Shown here: piece after piece, positions 24,508-30,856 of the stretch
Numbering within the stretch: position 1 is the stretch's first letter
Layout of the letters: each line of letters starts with the position of its first letter
Origin: Anaerolinea sp.
GTDB taxonomy: Bacteria; Chloroflexota; Anaerolineae; Aggregatilineales; UBA2796
Reading direction: 5' to 3'
Length of the DNA stretch: 41,045 nt
Assembly: GCA_014879835.1 (NCBI GenBank)
Contig: JACSRJ010000234.1
Location: 1-41,045, forward strand
Position numbers and translations under genes: made by a program
Notes under the pieces: generated by a model
The model's input: only the letters and a program-made list of their open reading frames with translations
What the model was told of the DNA's origin: nothing
Databases searched by the model: none

Positions 24508-24942
24508 ATGTCCAATCAGAACATTACTGAGGCGTTGGGTTATCTGATGTTCCAGATATGCCGTGCCCATCGCAACCGGGCGCAGGAACTGCTCTCTGAA
24601 TTGGGGCTTTATACCGGGCAGGAAATCCTGTTGATGCATCTTTGGGAAAAAGACGGGCGTTCCCAATCGGAACTGGCAGACCTGATGTGTGTGCAGCCTG
24701 CAACCCTAACCAAATCAATCGACCGGATGTCCACTGCGGGACTGATCGAACGACGCCCTGACCCCAACGATGGGCGGGTTTCGCGGGTGTATTTGCGACA
24801 GGCAGGGCGGGATATTCAAGCGCTGGTGGAAGGTGTTTGGCAGCAGGTTGAAGCCGAGAGTTTCGCCCATCTCACGGTTGAGGAGCGCATTCTCCTGCGC
24901 CGTCTGTTGATGCAGGTGAAGCAAAACATCAGCCCTGATTAG
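24508..24942 (+). CDS. MarR-family transcriptional regulator
   Basis: A 144-residue winged-helix regulator. The recognition region (SQSELADLMCVQPATLTKSID, about 52-72) and wing (RRPDPNDGRVSRVYL, 81-95) match MarR closely. Cys18 and Cys61 could allow redox sensing, but that is speculative. The ATG follows an AAAGG site and a near-consensus promoter. It leads a plus-strand unit with an NAD(P)-binding protein and a deazaflavin-type reductase, and diverges from an aldo/keto reductase, so it probably controls one or both units. Confidence 0.92.
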   Translation: MSNQNITEALGYLMFQICRAHRNRAQELLSELGLYTGQEILLMHLWEKDGRSQSELADLMCVQPATLTKSIDRMSTAGLIERRPDPNDGRVSRVYLRQAGRDIQALVEGVWQQVEAESFAHLTVEERILLRRLLMQVKQNISPD

Positions 24943-25009
24943 TGCTGGTGGTGGCTTCTCTTTTTTTGGGGATTTAGTTAGCCGGCTTAGTTTATCTGTG
25001 AGGTTCACC

Positions 25010-25648
25010 ATGAGAATCATCGTCTTTGGCGCCAATGGTCAATTCGGCACCCGGATCGTGAACGAAGCACTCGCAGGTGGGCATCAGGTCACCGCATTTG
25101 TGCGTAAGGCCCAGAGCCTGCCCCTCGTCCATGAAAACTTGACCATACAGGTAGGGGATGTCCGCCATGCGGCCGACACCATCGCGGCCATTCAAGGGCA
25201 CGATGCAGTTATCAGCGCTTTGGGCCCCGGAGGCCCCGGCGTCTCTGATCAGCATCTTGATGTACTCACTGAAGGTATTCCCCATCTGATCGAGGGGATG
25301 TGGGCCGCTGGCATCAAACGGATTATCGTTTTAGGCAGTGTGGCCACCTTGGAAGCTGCCCCCGGCGTCATGATTCGGGATACCCCTCATTTTCCCACCT
25401 TTGCGCGCAACATCTCCGGGGCGCATTGGGAAGCGGCACAGGCCCTCGCCGCTTCGGGCATGGAGTGGACCATTGTATGCCCTCCGCTGAGGATCGAAGC
25501 AGGGGAGCGCACCGGGCACTATCGCCTTCAGGATGAGCAGGCGATCCCCGGTGAAGGTCGGATCAGTTACGAGGATATGGCGCACTTCATCCTCAATGAG
25601 TTGGGCCAACGACAGCATCTTTATCGTAAGGTGAACATCGCCTACTAA
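25010..25648 (+). CDS. NAD(P)-binding Rossmann protein (atypical SDR)
   Basis: A 212-residue protein starting MRIIVFGANGQFGTRI, with the GxxGxxG nucleotide loop at 7-13. VGDVRHAADTIAAIQGHDAVISALG (about 48-72) is typical of atypical short-chain dehydrogenases of the NmrA/NAD(P)H-binding (PF13460-like) group. These often lack the classical YxxxK active site and act as NAD(P)H sensors, quinone or flavin reductases. The start is ATG 25010, with GAGG 6 bases upstream. It lies 67 bases after marR. Substrate unknown. Confidence 0.87.
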   Translation: MRIIVFGANGQFGTRIVNEALAGGHQVTAFVRKAQSLPLVHENLTIQVGDVRHAADTIAAIQGHDAVISALGPGGPGVSDQHLDVLTEGIPHLIEGMWAAGIKRIIVLGSVATLEAAPGVMIRDTPHFPTFARNISGAHWEAAQALAASGMEWTIVCPPLRIEAGERTGHYRLQDEQAIPGEGRISYEDMAHFILNELGQRQHLYRKVNIAY

Positions 25649-25674
25649 AGGTCAGACGAAGAGGAGATCAGAGA

Positions 25675-26127
25675 ATGACCCCCATGCAGAAGCGGCTTAT
25701 GAAGACTTTTATCGGTTTCCACGTATTGATGTATCGCCTCACTGGCGGACGGTTTGGCGCTCGGATGCGCGGCTTTAAGGTACTGCTGCTCACCACTGTG
25801 GGGCGCAAGACGGGCAAACGACGCACCAATCCCTTAGGATACTTCCGGGATGACGAAAACTACATTGTGGTTGCCTCCAATGCGGGTATGGACAACCATC
25901 CGGCATGGTTCTACAACCTGCGCCATGACCCCAACATCTCGATTCAGTTGGGCAGCAAGACCATCCCGGTTACAGCCCGGATCACGCAGGGGGAGGAACG
26001 TGAACGTTTGATGGCCAAGATCATGACCGAAGCGCCTGCCTACAGCGGCTACCAAATCCGAACCACCCGGGAGATTCCGATTGTAGTCCTCCATCCCAAG
26101 GGTAAACTGGGGTCGAATGCAGCCTGA
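25675..26127 (+). CDS. Deazaflavin (F420)-dependent nitroreductase-family protein
   Basis: A 150-residue single-domain protein with the split-barrel fold of the DDN / nitroreductase family of deazaflavin-dependent oxidoreductases. The conserved core is LLLTTVGRKTGKRRTNPLGY, followed by VASNAGMDNHPAWFYNLRHDP and the strand pair QLGSKTIPVTARI. Members use reduced F420 to reduce quinones, nitro-compounds and similar electrophiles. That implies the host makes F420, seen in parts of the Chloroflexota, though no F420 synthesis gene is in the window. The ATG has GAGGAG upstream. It closes the marR unit and converges on the nitrite operon after a 12-base gap without a clear terminator. Confidence 0.87.
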   Translation: MTPMQKRLMKTFIGFHVLMYRLTGGRFGARMRGFKVLLLTTVGRKTGKRRTNPLGYFRDDENYIVVASNAGMDNHPAWFYNLRHDPNISIQLGSKTIPVTARITQGEERERLMAKIMTEAPAYSGYQIRTTREIPIVVLHPKGKLGSNAA

Positions 26128-26139
26128 AGGGTCCTCACC

Positions 26140-27252
26140 TCAACGGGTGATCGGGCGTGGGGCGCGGCGTAGGTTGTAGAAGGTCGCGCCCAAAAAGATC
26201 AGCACTGCGATCACGTTAAACAAACCGCCCCACTGACGCACCTCAAGCGATCCGGCCAGACTGCCCCCTACCCGAACCAGCAGGGAAAGATGCAGCAGTC
26301 CCAGATATAGGTAAGAGAGTGGGCTGAAATGGATGGGTTTGCCCGTGATGGCCGGAAAAATGATCGGGGCGTGCCCAAAGATCATCGAAAACACAAAACC
26401 AAGCAGCAGGCTGTGAAGTAGCGCGTCGTATTGGAAACCAGCGTAAACGGCCCCGAAGATCGTGCCCAGAACACCGCCGACCGCTAACCACCCATAACCG
26501 ATCAGGAGACAGGCCGCCACAAAGCGCGGCAGTCCACGTTTGCGGATGGTCTGGCCGGCAATATCGTAACGAAAGAGCCACAGTGCCAGCATCATCTGCC
26601 CAACCCCGGCGAGACGCACCCCACCATCAAGGGCAAACAGAGTCAGGACGACCCCGACCAGATAAACCCCCACCGCCCCTGTGAACATCCCAGAGGCGCG
26701 GGCTGATATGCGGCGGATGCGTGAGAGTTCAAGACGCTCTCCCACAATGGTCAGGATCAGAAATGCGATCCACCAGTGGACGATCTGGTAGGTTGGCTGG
26801 TTGGCAAGCCAAGCGAGGTTGCTGGTCAGCCATGCGACTCCGCCCAGAGTCATGACCAAGGTATAGGTGGCATAATGGCGGCGCAGAATGGCACGGAAGA
26901 TCACCACAATACCTACACTGCCAGCAGTGATCAGCAGTTTAGGCAGAGGCTCCGCGCCCCACAAGACCAGCAGCACCGCACCCGCCGCACTGCTCATCGG
27001 GGCGAGGTATGACCAATGCCAGCGCTGTCCTGCTAGTCCGGCCAGCGCTACTGCCCGTTCTAAGGTGATCAGGGTGCCCAAGACTCCCCCGATCATCAGA
27101 TGTCCGTGAATGCCAGTGAGGTTAGGGCGCAGTTCGGGCATTGACCAACCTACCCGTGCCAAGGCTGCCCACAACCCCGCCAGCATGGAGAGGATCACCA
27201 GCGCCAGAATCGGCAGTCGAAATCTCAACCCCAATTTAGGCTCTGTGATCAT
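26140..27252 (-). CDS. Polytopic membrane protein, NnrS-like, of the nitrite operon
   Basis: A 370-residue protein with about twelve hydrophobic helices. Membrane-placed histidines stand out: GIHGHLMIGG (His49, His51), VHWW (His159), ALLHSLLLGF (His280) and FGHAPIIFP (His294), the sort of ligands that bind haem or metal. The general plan resembles NnrS-type proteins and haem-copper oxidase-related subunits, which relieve nitric-oxide stress. The match is by pattern, not a secure family call. The start ATG 27252 overlaps the cupin stop as ATGA. It is the last gene of the operon with nirK, supporting a role in NO handling. No terminator is evident. Confidence 0.6.
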   Translation of the reverse strand: MITEPKLGLRFRLPILALVILSMLAGLWAALARVGWSMPELRPNLTGIHGHLMIGGVLGTLITLERAVALAGLAGQRWHWSYLAPMSSAAGAVLLVLWGAEPLPKLLITAGSVGIVVIFRAILRRHYATYTLVMTLGGVAWLTSNLAWLANQPTYQIVHWWIAFLILTIVGERLELSRIRRISARASGMFTGAVGVYLVGVVLTLFALDGGVRLAGVGQMMLALWLFRYDIAGQTIRKRGLPRFVAACLLIGYGWLAVGGVLGTIFGAVYAGFQYDALLHSLLLGFVFSMIFGHAPIIFPAITGKPIHFSPLSYLYLGLLHLSLLVRVGGSLAGSLEVRQWGGLFNVIAVLIFLGATFYNLRRAPRPITR

Positions 27253-27578
27253 TCCTTCAAGCCTTTTAACATGGTCAGAAGCATGATCACGGCCGAGTGT
27301 GCTTGTACACTGTGAGGCAGCCGGGCATTCATGTAGGCCCATGCCCCAGCGCTCACTTCTTGAACCTGATCACCGAGGGTGAGCGTGGCTTCCCCTTGCA
27401 GGATATGAATGATCGCCGGCATGGTGGCGATGTGTTCCGAGAGCGCCTGCCCCGGTGCAAAAGCAAAAAGCACCGTCTTGCAGCCTGCGTTTTCTTGAAT
27501 GGTGCGGCTGAGGATGGTATCCGGGGTGATGTCCCCCACCAACTGAAGCAGATCGGGATAAAAGGTGTGTTCGCTCAT
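27249..27578 (-). CDS. Single-domain cupin protein
   Basis: A 109-residue cupin. Motif 1 is degenerate: GQALSEHIATMPAIIHILQG keeps one central His (His49). Motif 2 is AGAWAYMNARLPHSVQA with His88. The missing second His in motif 1 makes metal binding uncertain. Its start overlaps the Sco gene stop (ATGA), and its stop overlaps the next membrane protein's ATG, so all three are translationally coupled. Small cupins often occur beside NO- and nitrite-related genes as sensors or scavengers. Function unknown. Confidence 0.78.
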   Translation of the reverse strand: MSEHTFYPDLLQLVGDITPDTILSRTIQENAGCKTVLFAFAPGQALSEHIATMPAIIHILQGEATLTLGDQVQEVSAGAWAYMNARLPHSVQAHSAVIMLLTMLKGLKE

Positions 27579-28300
27579 GGATGCTCACTTTCATATTGCT
27601 GCTGATGCCAGCGGATCGCGTCCGCCATAGCCTTGGGATCAAGGTGGTAAGGGAATGACGCCCGCAAGTAGCCCAAAGGGTCAACCAGATACGAGCGTGC
27701 GGAGTGTTCTACTTCCAGCAGCGCTCCCGGTTCATCTTTGAGACTGCGCTTGTAGTAGAACCCATAATCGGGTTGGATGCGGTTGAGGGTTTCGTCATCA
27801 CCGCTGAAGCCGATAAATTCCGGGTCGAAATTATCAAGATAATCCCGCAGTGCACGGCTATCATCACGGGCACTGTCGATGCTCACGTACACAAAACGGA
27901 CACCATAACCATCTTCCCCCAAGGCTTCTTTAACCTGCTTAAAATCGGCCAGTGTCAGAGGGCAAAAATCCGGGCAGTGCAGATACCCAAAAAATATCAC
28001 CCGCCATGATCCCTTCAAAGCGCTGAACGATAAATCCCATCCAAAGCTGCTTGGCAAGGTGAAATCCTGCACCCGGAGGGGTGGTTCGACTGGATCGCCA
28101 TGATAGCTGCACATCGCCTCTACGAAGGGTTGGGCGCTGGTGAGGGTGTCCATCGCGTGTGTTTGATGTTCACTTTCGACTGGAAGGGTCGTCGAGGCCC
28201 CACCGGACAGTCCAACACTGCACCCACTGCTGAATACCACAAACAGCAGACAGACAATGGTTGCCCCGGAAAATCTTGTTCTCACTGCGCTGTCCATCAT
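27575..28300 (-). CDS. Sco/SenC-family copper chaperone lipoprotein
   Basis: A 241-residue lipoprotein. The N-terminus has a signal peptide with lipobox FSSGC (Cys27). The thioredoxin-fold domain bears the Sco copper motif LHCPDFCP, with Cys109 and Cys113, and the third ligand His199 in EVEHSARSYLVDP. Sco proteins deliver copper to haem-copper oxidases; in nitrite operons they may load NirK. The start is the first of two ATGs at 28300, with GGAG 6 bases upstream; a longer frame has no ribosome site. A perfect 11-bp hairpin lies just upstream, between DUF2249 and this gene. Confidence 0.9.
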   Translation of the reverse strand: MMDSAVRTRFSGATIVCLLFVVFSSGCSVGLSGGASTTLPVESEHQTHAMDTLTSAQPFVEAMCSYHGDPVEPPLRVQDFTLPSSFGWDLSFSALKGSWRVIFFGYLHCPDFCPLTLADFKQVKEALGEDGYGVRFVYVSIDSARDDSRALRDYLDNFDPEFIGFSGDDETLNRIQPDYGFYYKRSLKDEPGALLEVEHSARSYLVDPLGYLRASFPYHLDPKAMADAIRWHQQQYESEHP

Positions 28301-28312
28301 TGATTCTCCTCT

Positions 28313-28337
28313 GCCCCTCTTGAGGATCAAGAGGGGC
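28313..28337 (-). other. Intercistronic hairpin before Sco gene
   Basis: GCCCCTCTTGA (28313-28323), loop GGA and TCAAGAGGGGC (28327-28337) form a perfect 11-bp stem. There is no T-tract, so it may protect or separate segments of the nirK operon mRNA. Confidence 0.55.
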
Positions 28338-28354
28338 AACATTGACCGTGAGAC

Positions 28355-28603
28355 CTACTTCACCTTGGCGATTCGGACCTGCCACTCATCGGGGCCTTCC
28401 TGAAGGTAGTCCCATTGAAACTGTTCGGGGTATTCATGGATGAACTGGTACATCAACGGGCGTGGCGCATGATCGTTTACCAAAACCAGCGCCTCGCCCA
28501 CCTGAAGCCGCTCAAAAAGGGTGAAGATCATCTGATGACGCTCTCTGGGTTCAATCGTGCGTACATTCAGGGTGTGTTTGATTTTGAAAGATTGATCACT
28601 CAT
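28355..28603 (-). CDS. DUF2249 domain protein (TusA-like fold)
   Basis: An 82-residue protein with the full DUF2249 pattern: DVRTIEP-like start (NVRTIEPRERHQMIF, 13-27), FERLQVGEALVLVNDHAPRP (30-49), LMYQF, and FQWDYLQEGPDEWQVRI (62-78). The family has a TusA-like fold and is often found beside nitrite/NO reduction genes; its biochemical role is not established. It is flanked by a hairpin on each side, in the same operon as nirK. The ATG follows AGAGAGGAACCTAAC. Confidence 0.9.
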   Translation of the reverse strand: MSDQSFKIKHTLNVRTIEPRERHQMIFTLFERLQVGEALVLVNDHAPRPLMYQFIHEYPEQFQWDYLQEGPDEWQVRIAKVK

Positions 28604-28624
28604 GTTAGGTTCCTCTCTGAAAAG

Positions 28625-28655
28625 GGTGCGGTGAAGGCCTGAACCTTACCGCACC
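28625..28655 (-). other. Hairpin after nirK (partial terminator)
   Basis: GGTGCGGTGAAGG (28625-28637) pairs with CCTTACCGCACC (28644-28655) with one bulge. On the minus strand it is followed by CTTTTC. It lies 26 bases past the nirK stop and may give partial termination or protect the nirK message. Confidence 0.5.
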
Positions 28656-28681
28656 TCAGTGGATAGGGCATTTGCTAGGGG

Positions 28682-30301
28682 TTAGTGTCCGGCGCTCTCG
28701 CCCTGCGTCCCCTCGAAGATCTCTGGCTGCGGTTCACCTTCAACGATGAGGTAACCCGCCAAACCACGTTCCAACCGGCTAAGGGAATGATCCACCAGAA
28801 TGTACCGTCCGGGGACATCCACTTTGAATTCAACCATGGTGGCACCGCCAGTGGGGACGATGGTCGTTTGCACATCGGTTAGGGGCGCTGCGGTTAAGCT
28901 GGCCTGATCGTAAACCCTGTCAAAAATCTCACCGATGACATGGAATGAGGATATGAAGTTTGGACCGCCCACCCCAAAGTAAATGCGAACGGTCTCGCCC
29001 ACTTTGGCCCGGAGTGCATTCTGATCGCTGGTGAGTCCACCTACCGCGCCATTAAAGACGAAATATTCGGGCTGTTCGTGACTCATCTTGGCTGCATCAA
29101 AATTCAGATGCCCCTGTGTGCCGAAGTCGTGATCGGTGTAGATTTCGCCCTGCATCACGTAGAATTCACGATCAACCGGAGGCAAACCACCTTCCGGCTC
29201 CACCAGAATGAGTCCGTACATGCCGCTCGAAATGTGGTGGGGGATGCTTGCAGTGGCGCAGTGATACACATACAGCCCCACATTGATCGCCTTAAAGACA
29301 AACGCGGTCTCTCCACCGGGGGTGGTCTGGGTATATACGGCACCACCGCCGGGGCCGGTCACTGCGTGCAGGTCAATCGAGTGGGGGAAGAGGCTCTTGT
29401 CATCGTTCTTGAGATGGAATTCCACGGTATCCCCGATTCGCACCCGAAGCATGGGGCCGGGCACCTTACCATCAAAGGTGAAGTAGTTAAAGGTGGTACC
29501 ATCGGCCAGAATGCCAGTCACTTCTACGGTTGACATGTCTACCCGCAAAGTCATCGGAGGACGGTTGCCCACCGGAGGCGGCACATCGGCCGGATTACGC
29601 ACAATCGAAACCGCATTACTGGCAGCAGGGGCCGGTTCGTTCACGGGTTCAGCGGTGGCTGGTTCTTGACTCTTGGCGTCGGCCAAAGCGGCCCGTTCGC
29701 CTGCCTGCACAGTCCCGGTGATTTTAAACAAACCCTTCATGCCAATCTGCTGGTGACCGGGAATCTCGCAGTAATATTCAAACTCACCGGGCGTGGTGGC
29801 CACAAATTCAACCTCGGACTCAGTGCCTTTTTGGGCCACATCCGTTGCTTTAATCCCAAAGGCAGGCATCACAAAATTGTGCAGGGTGCCATCAGCATTC
29901 ACGAGGGTAATTTTGATCGTGTCACCCACTTCCGCCGTTAGGGTTGGGTTGACCTTACCTTCAATCTCCCCGCCTACCCCGATATAGGACATGGCAGGTT
30001 CACCACCAAAGTTGGTCTTGAGGGCGTAGTGGATCGTTTTGCCTGTGGTAGGCGCTTCCGCTGCGGCCTTTGAATCTGAGGCGCCGCCATAACCACCGTC
30101 CGCTGCTGGTGCTGCGGCTTTGACTTCAGCCACCTTCGTGGGGCTGCTTTCCGGGGCGCTGGCGCTGGCATTTTTGACCTGTGTCCGCGAGGGCAGCAGC
30201 ATCAGCACCACAACCGCTACCAGAACCACTAAAAAAATGCCCGTAACATAAGCACCCTCTTGAGGGGCTGCCTGAACGGATGAGGTGTTCTCTTCTCTCA
30301 T
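28682..30301 (-). CDS. nirK: Copper nitrite reductase with extra N-terminal cupredoxin, membrane-anchored
   Basis: Reduces nitrite to nitric oxide outside the membrane. The 539-residue reading has a membrane anchor (16-38), an Ala/Pro-rich linker and an N-terminal cupredoxin (about 90-197) with its own type-1 copper ligands: His141, Cys178, His183, Met188. The two-domain NirK core follows. Type-1 ligands are His307, Cys348, His356, Met361; type-2 ligands His312, His347 and His505; catalytic Asp310 and His454 (FHVIGE) are present. The core resembles the AniA-type (class II) NirK. The fused cupredoxin recalls the Hyphomicrobium enzyme. Start ATG 30301 has GGAG 9 bases upstream; ATG 30316 (TGATG overlap with ferredoxin stop) is an alternative. 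Confidence 0.93.
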   Translation of the reverse strand: MREENTSSVQAAPQEGAYVTGIFLVVLVAVVVLMLLPSRTQVKNASASAPESSPTKVAEVKAAAPAADGGYGGASDSKAAAEAPTTGKTIHYALKTNFGGEPAMSYIGVGGEIEGKVNPTLTAEVGDTIKITLVNADGTLHNFVMPAFGIKATDVAQKGTESEVEFVATTPGEFEYYCEIPGHQQIGMKGLFKITGTVQAGERAALADAKSQEPATAEPVNEPAPAASNAVSIVRNPADVPPPVGNRPPMTLRVDMSTVEVTGILADGTTFNYFTFDGKVPGPMLRVRIGDTVEFHLKNDDKSLFPHSIDLHAVTGPGGGAVYTQTTPGGETAFVFKAINVGLYVYHCATASIPHHISSGMYGLILVEPEGGLPPVDREFYVMQGEIYTDHDFGTQGHLNFDAAKMSHEQPEYFVFNGAVGGLTSDQNALRAKVGETVRIYFGVGGPNFISSFHVIGEIFDRVYDQASLTAAPLTDVQTTIVPTGGATMVEFKVDVPGRYILVDHSLSRLERGLAGYLIVEGEPQPEIFEGTQGESAGH

Positions 30302-30315
30302 GATCTTTGTCTCCA

Positions 30316-30570
30316 TCAACGGTCTTCTGAGACCATTCCTGAACGATTGGTTGGGGGTTGAGGACTTTTGCGGATGAGGAAGGGAAGCTCAATCGCTCCA
30401 TTGGGGCAGGCCTCCTCACAAGCAGAGCAGTAGATACATACCTCTGGTGCAACAAGGGCGGATTTTCCGTCTTGCCAACCGAGTGCCCCTACCGGGCAAA
30501 GGGCGATACACCGGCCGCATCCGCCGCAGCGCTTGGAATCAATTCGAGGCATGAAGTTGTGCTCACTCAC
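30316..30570 (-). CDS. Two-cluster [4Fe-4S] ferredoxin
   Basis: An 84-residue ferredoxin with two CxxCxxCxxxCP motifs: CGGCGRCIALCP (about 15-26) and CIYCSACEEACP (about 45-56), so it carries two [4Fe-4S] clusters as a small electron carrier. The start is GTG 30570, with AAAGG 8 bases upstream; the ATG at 30552 is a shorter alternative. It is first in the operon, immediately before nirK. A role feeding electrons to nitrite reduction is unlikely directly, since NirK sits outside the membrane, but another operon partner may use it. A 20-bp palindrome lies 59 bases upstream. Confidence 0.9.
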   Translation of the reverse strand: MSEHNFMPRIDSKRCGGCGRCIALCPVGALGWQDGKSALVAPEVCIYCSACEEACPNGAIELPFLIRKSPQPPTNRSGMVSEDR

Positions 30571-30628
30571 CCGCAATACCTTTCATCACTATCATTGAGA
30601 AACAGGATAGATCACGATCAGAGATTTG

Positions 30629-30648
30629 AACTTCAGCTAGCTGAAGTT
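30629..30648. promoter_or_regulatory. Perfect 20-bp palindrome upstream of ferredoxin-nirK operon
   Basis: AACTTCAGCTAGCTGAAGTT is an exact self-complement, 59 bases upstream of the ferredoxin GTG. The place and perfection suggest a dimeric regulator's operator. It does not match FNR (TTGAT-N4-ATCAA). Confidence 0.6.
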
Positions 30649-30774
30649 GGATGAAGGATGTCCAAAATTGAGGGGGTGACACCTTTTCAGGATAGGGGAT
30701 GGGGCACGCTGCGGCTGTCGTCGTTGTGGCAGGGTTACTTTGAGTGCGGGTGTTTGAAGGGTTGACCCTCGAAA

Positions 30775-30811
30775 AATCCGCGCTCTCCTCAACTTTTAAA
30801 GCTGAGGAGAG
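30775..30811 (-). terminator. Terminator of GH94 unit
   Basis: CTCTCCTCA (30783-30791) pairs with TGAGGAGAG (30803-30811), with extra inner pairs. On the minus strand the stem is followed by CGCGGATTTTT. It is about 46 bases after the GH94 stop. Confidence 0.6.
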
Positions 30812-30856
30812 ACCATTGAAAAAAGGGGAGGTATTGGGGTGAATGATCCGCTGAAC

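Noticed and set aside
30302-30319. Longer nirK start (TTG at 30319 or ATG at 30316)
   Set aside because: TTG is unlikely. ATG 30316 is possible through coupling, but GGAG fits ATG 30301 best, so it is kept only as an alternative.
30629-30648. FNR/CRP-type site at the palindrome
   Set aside because: The half-sites do not match TTGAT or TGTGA; only generic palindromy is supported.
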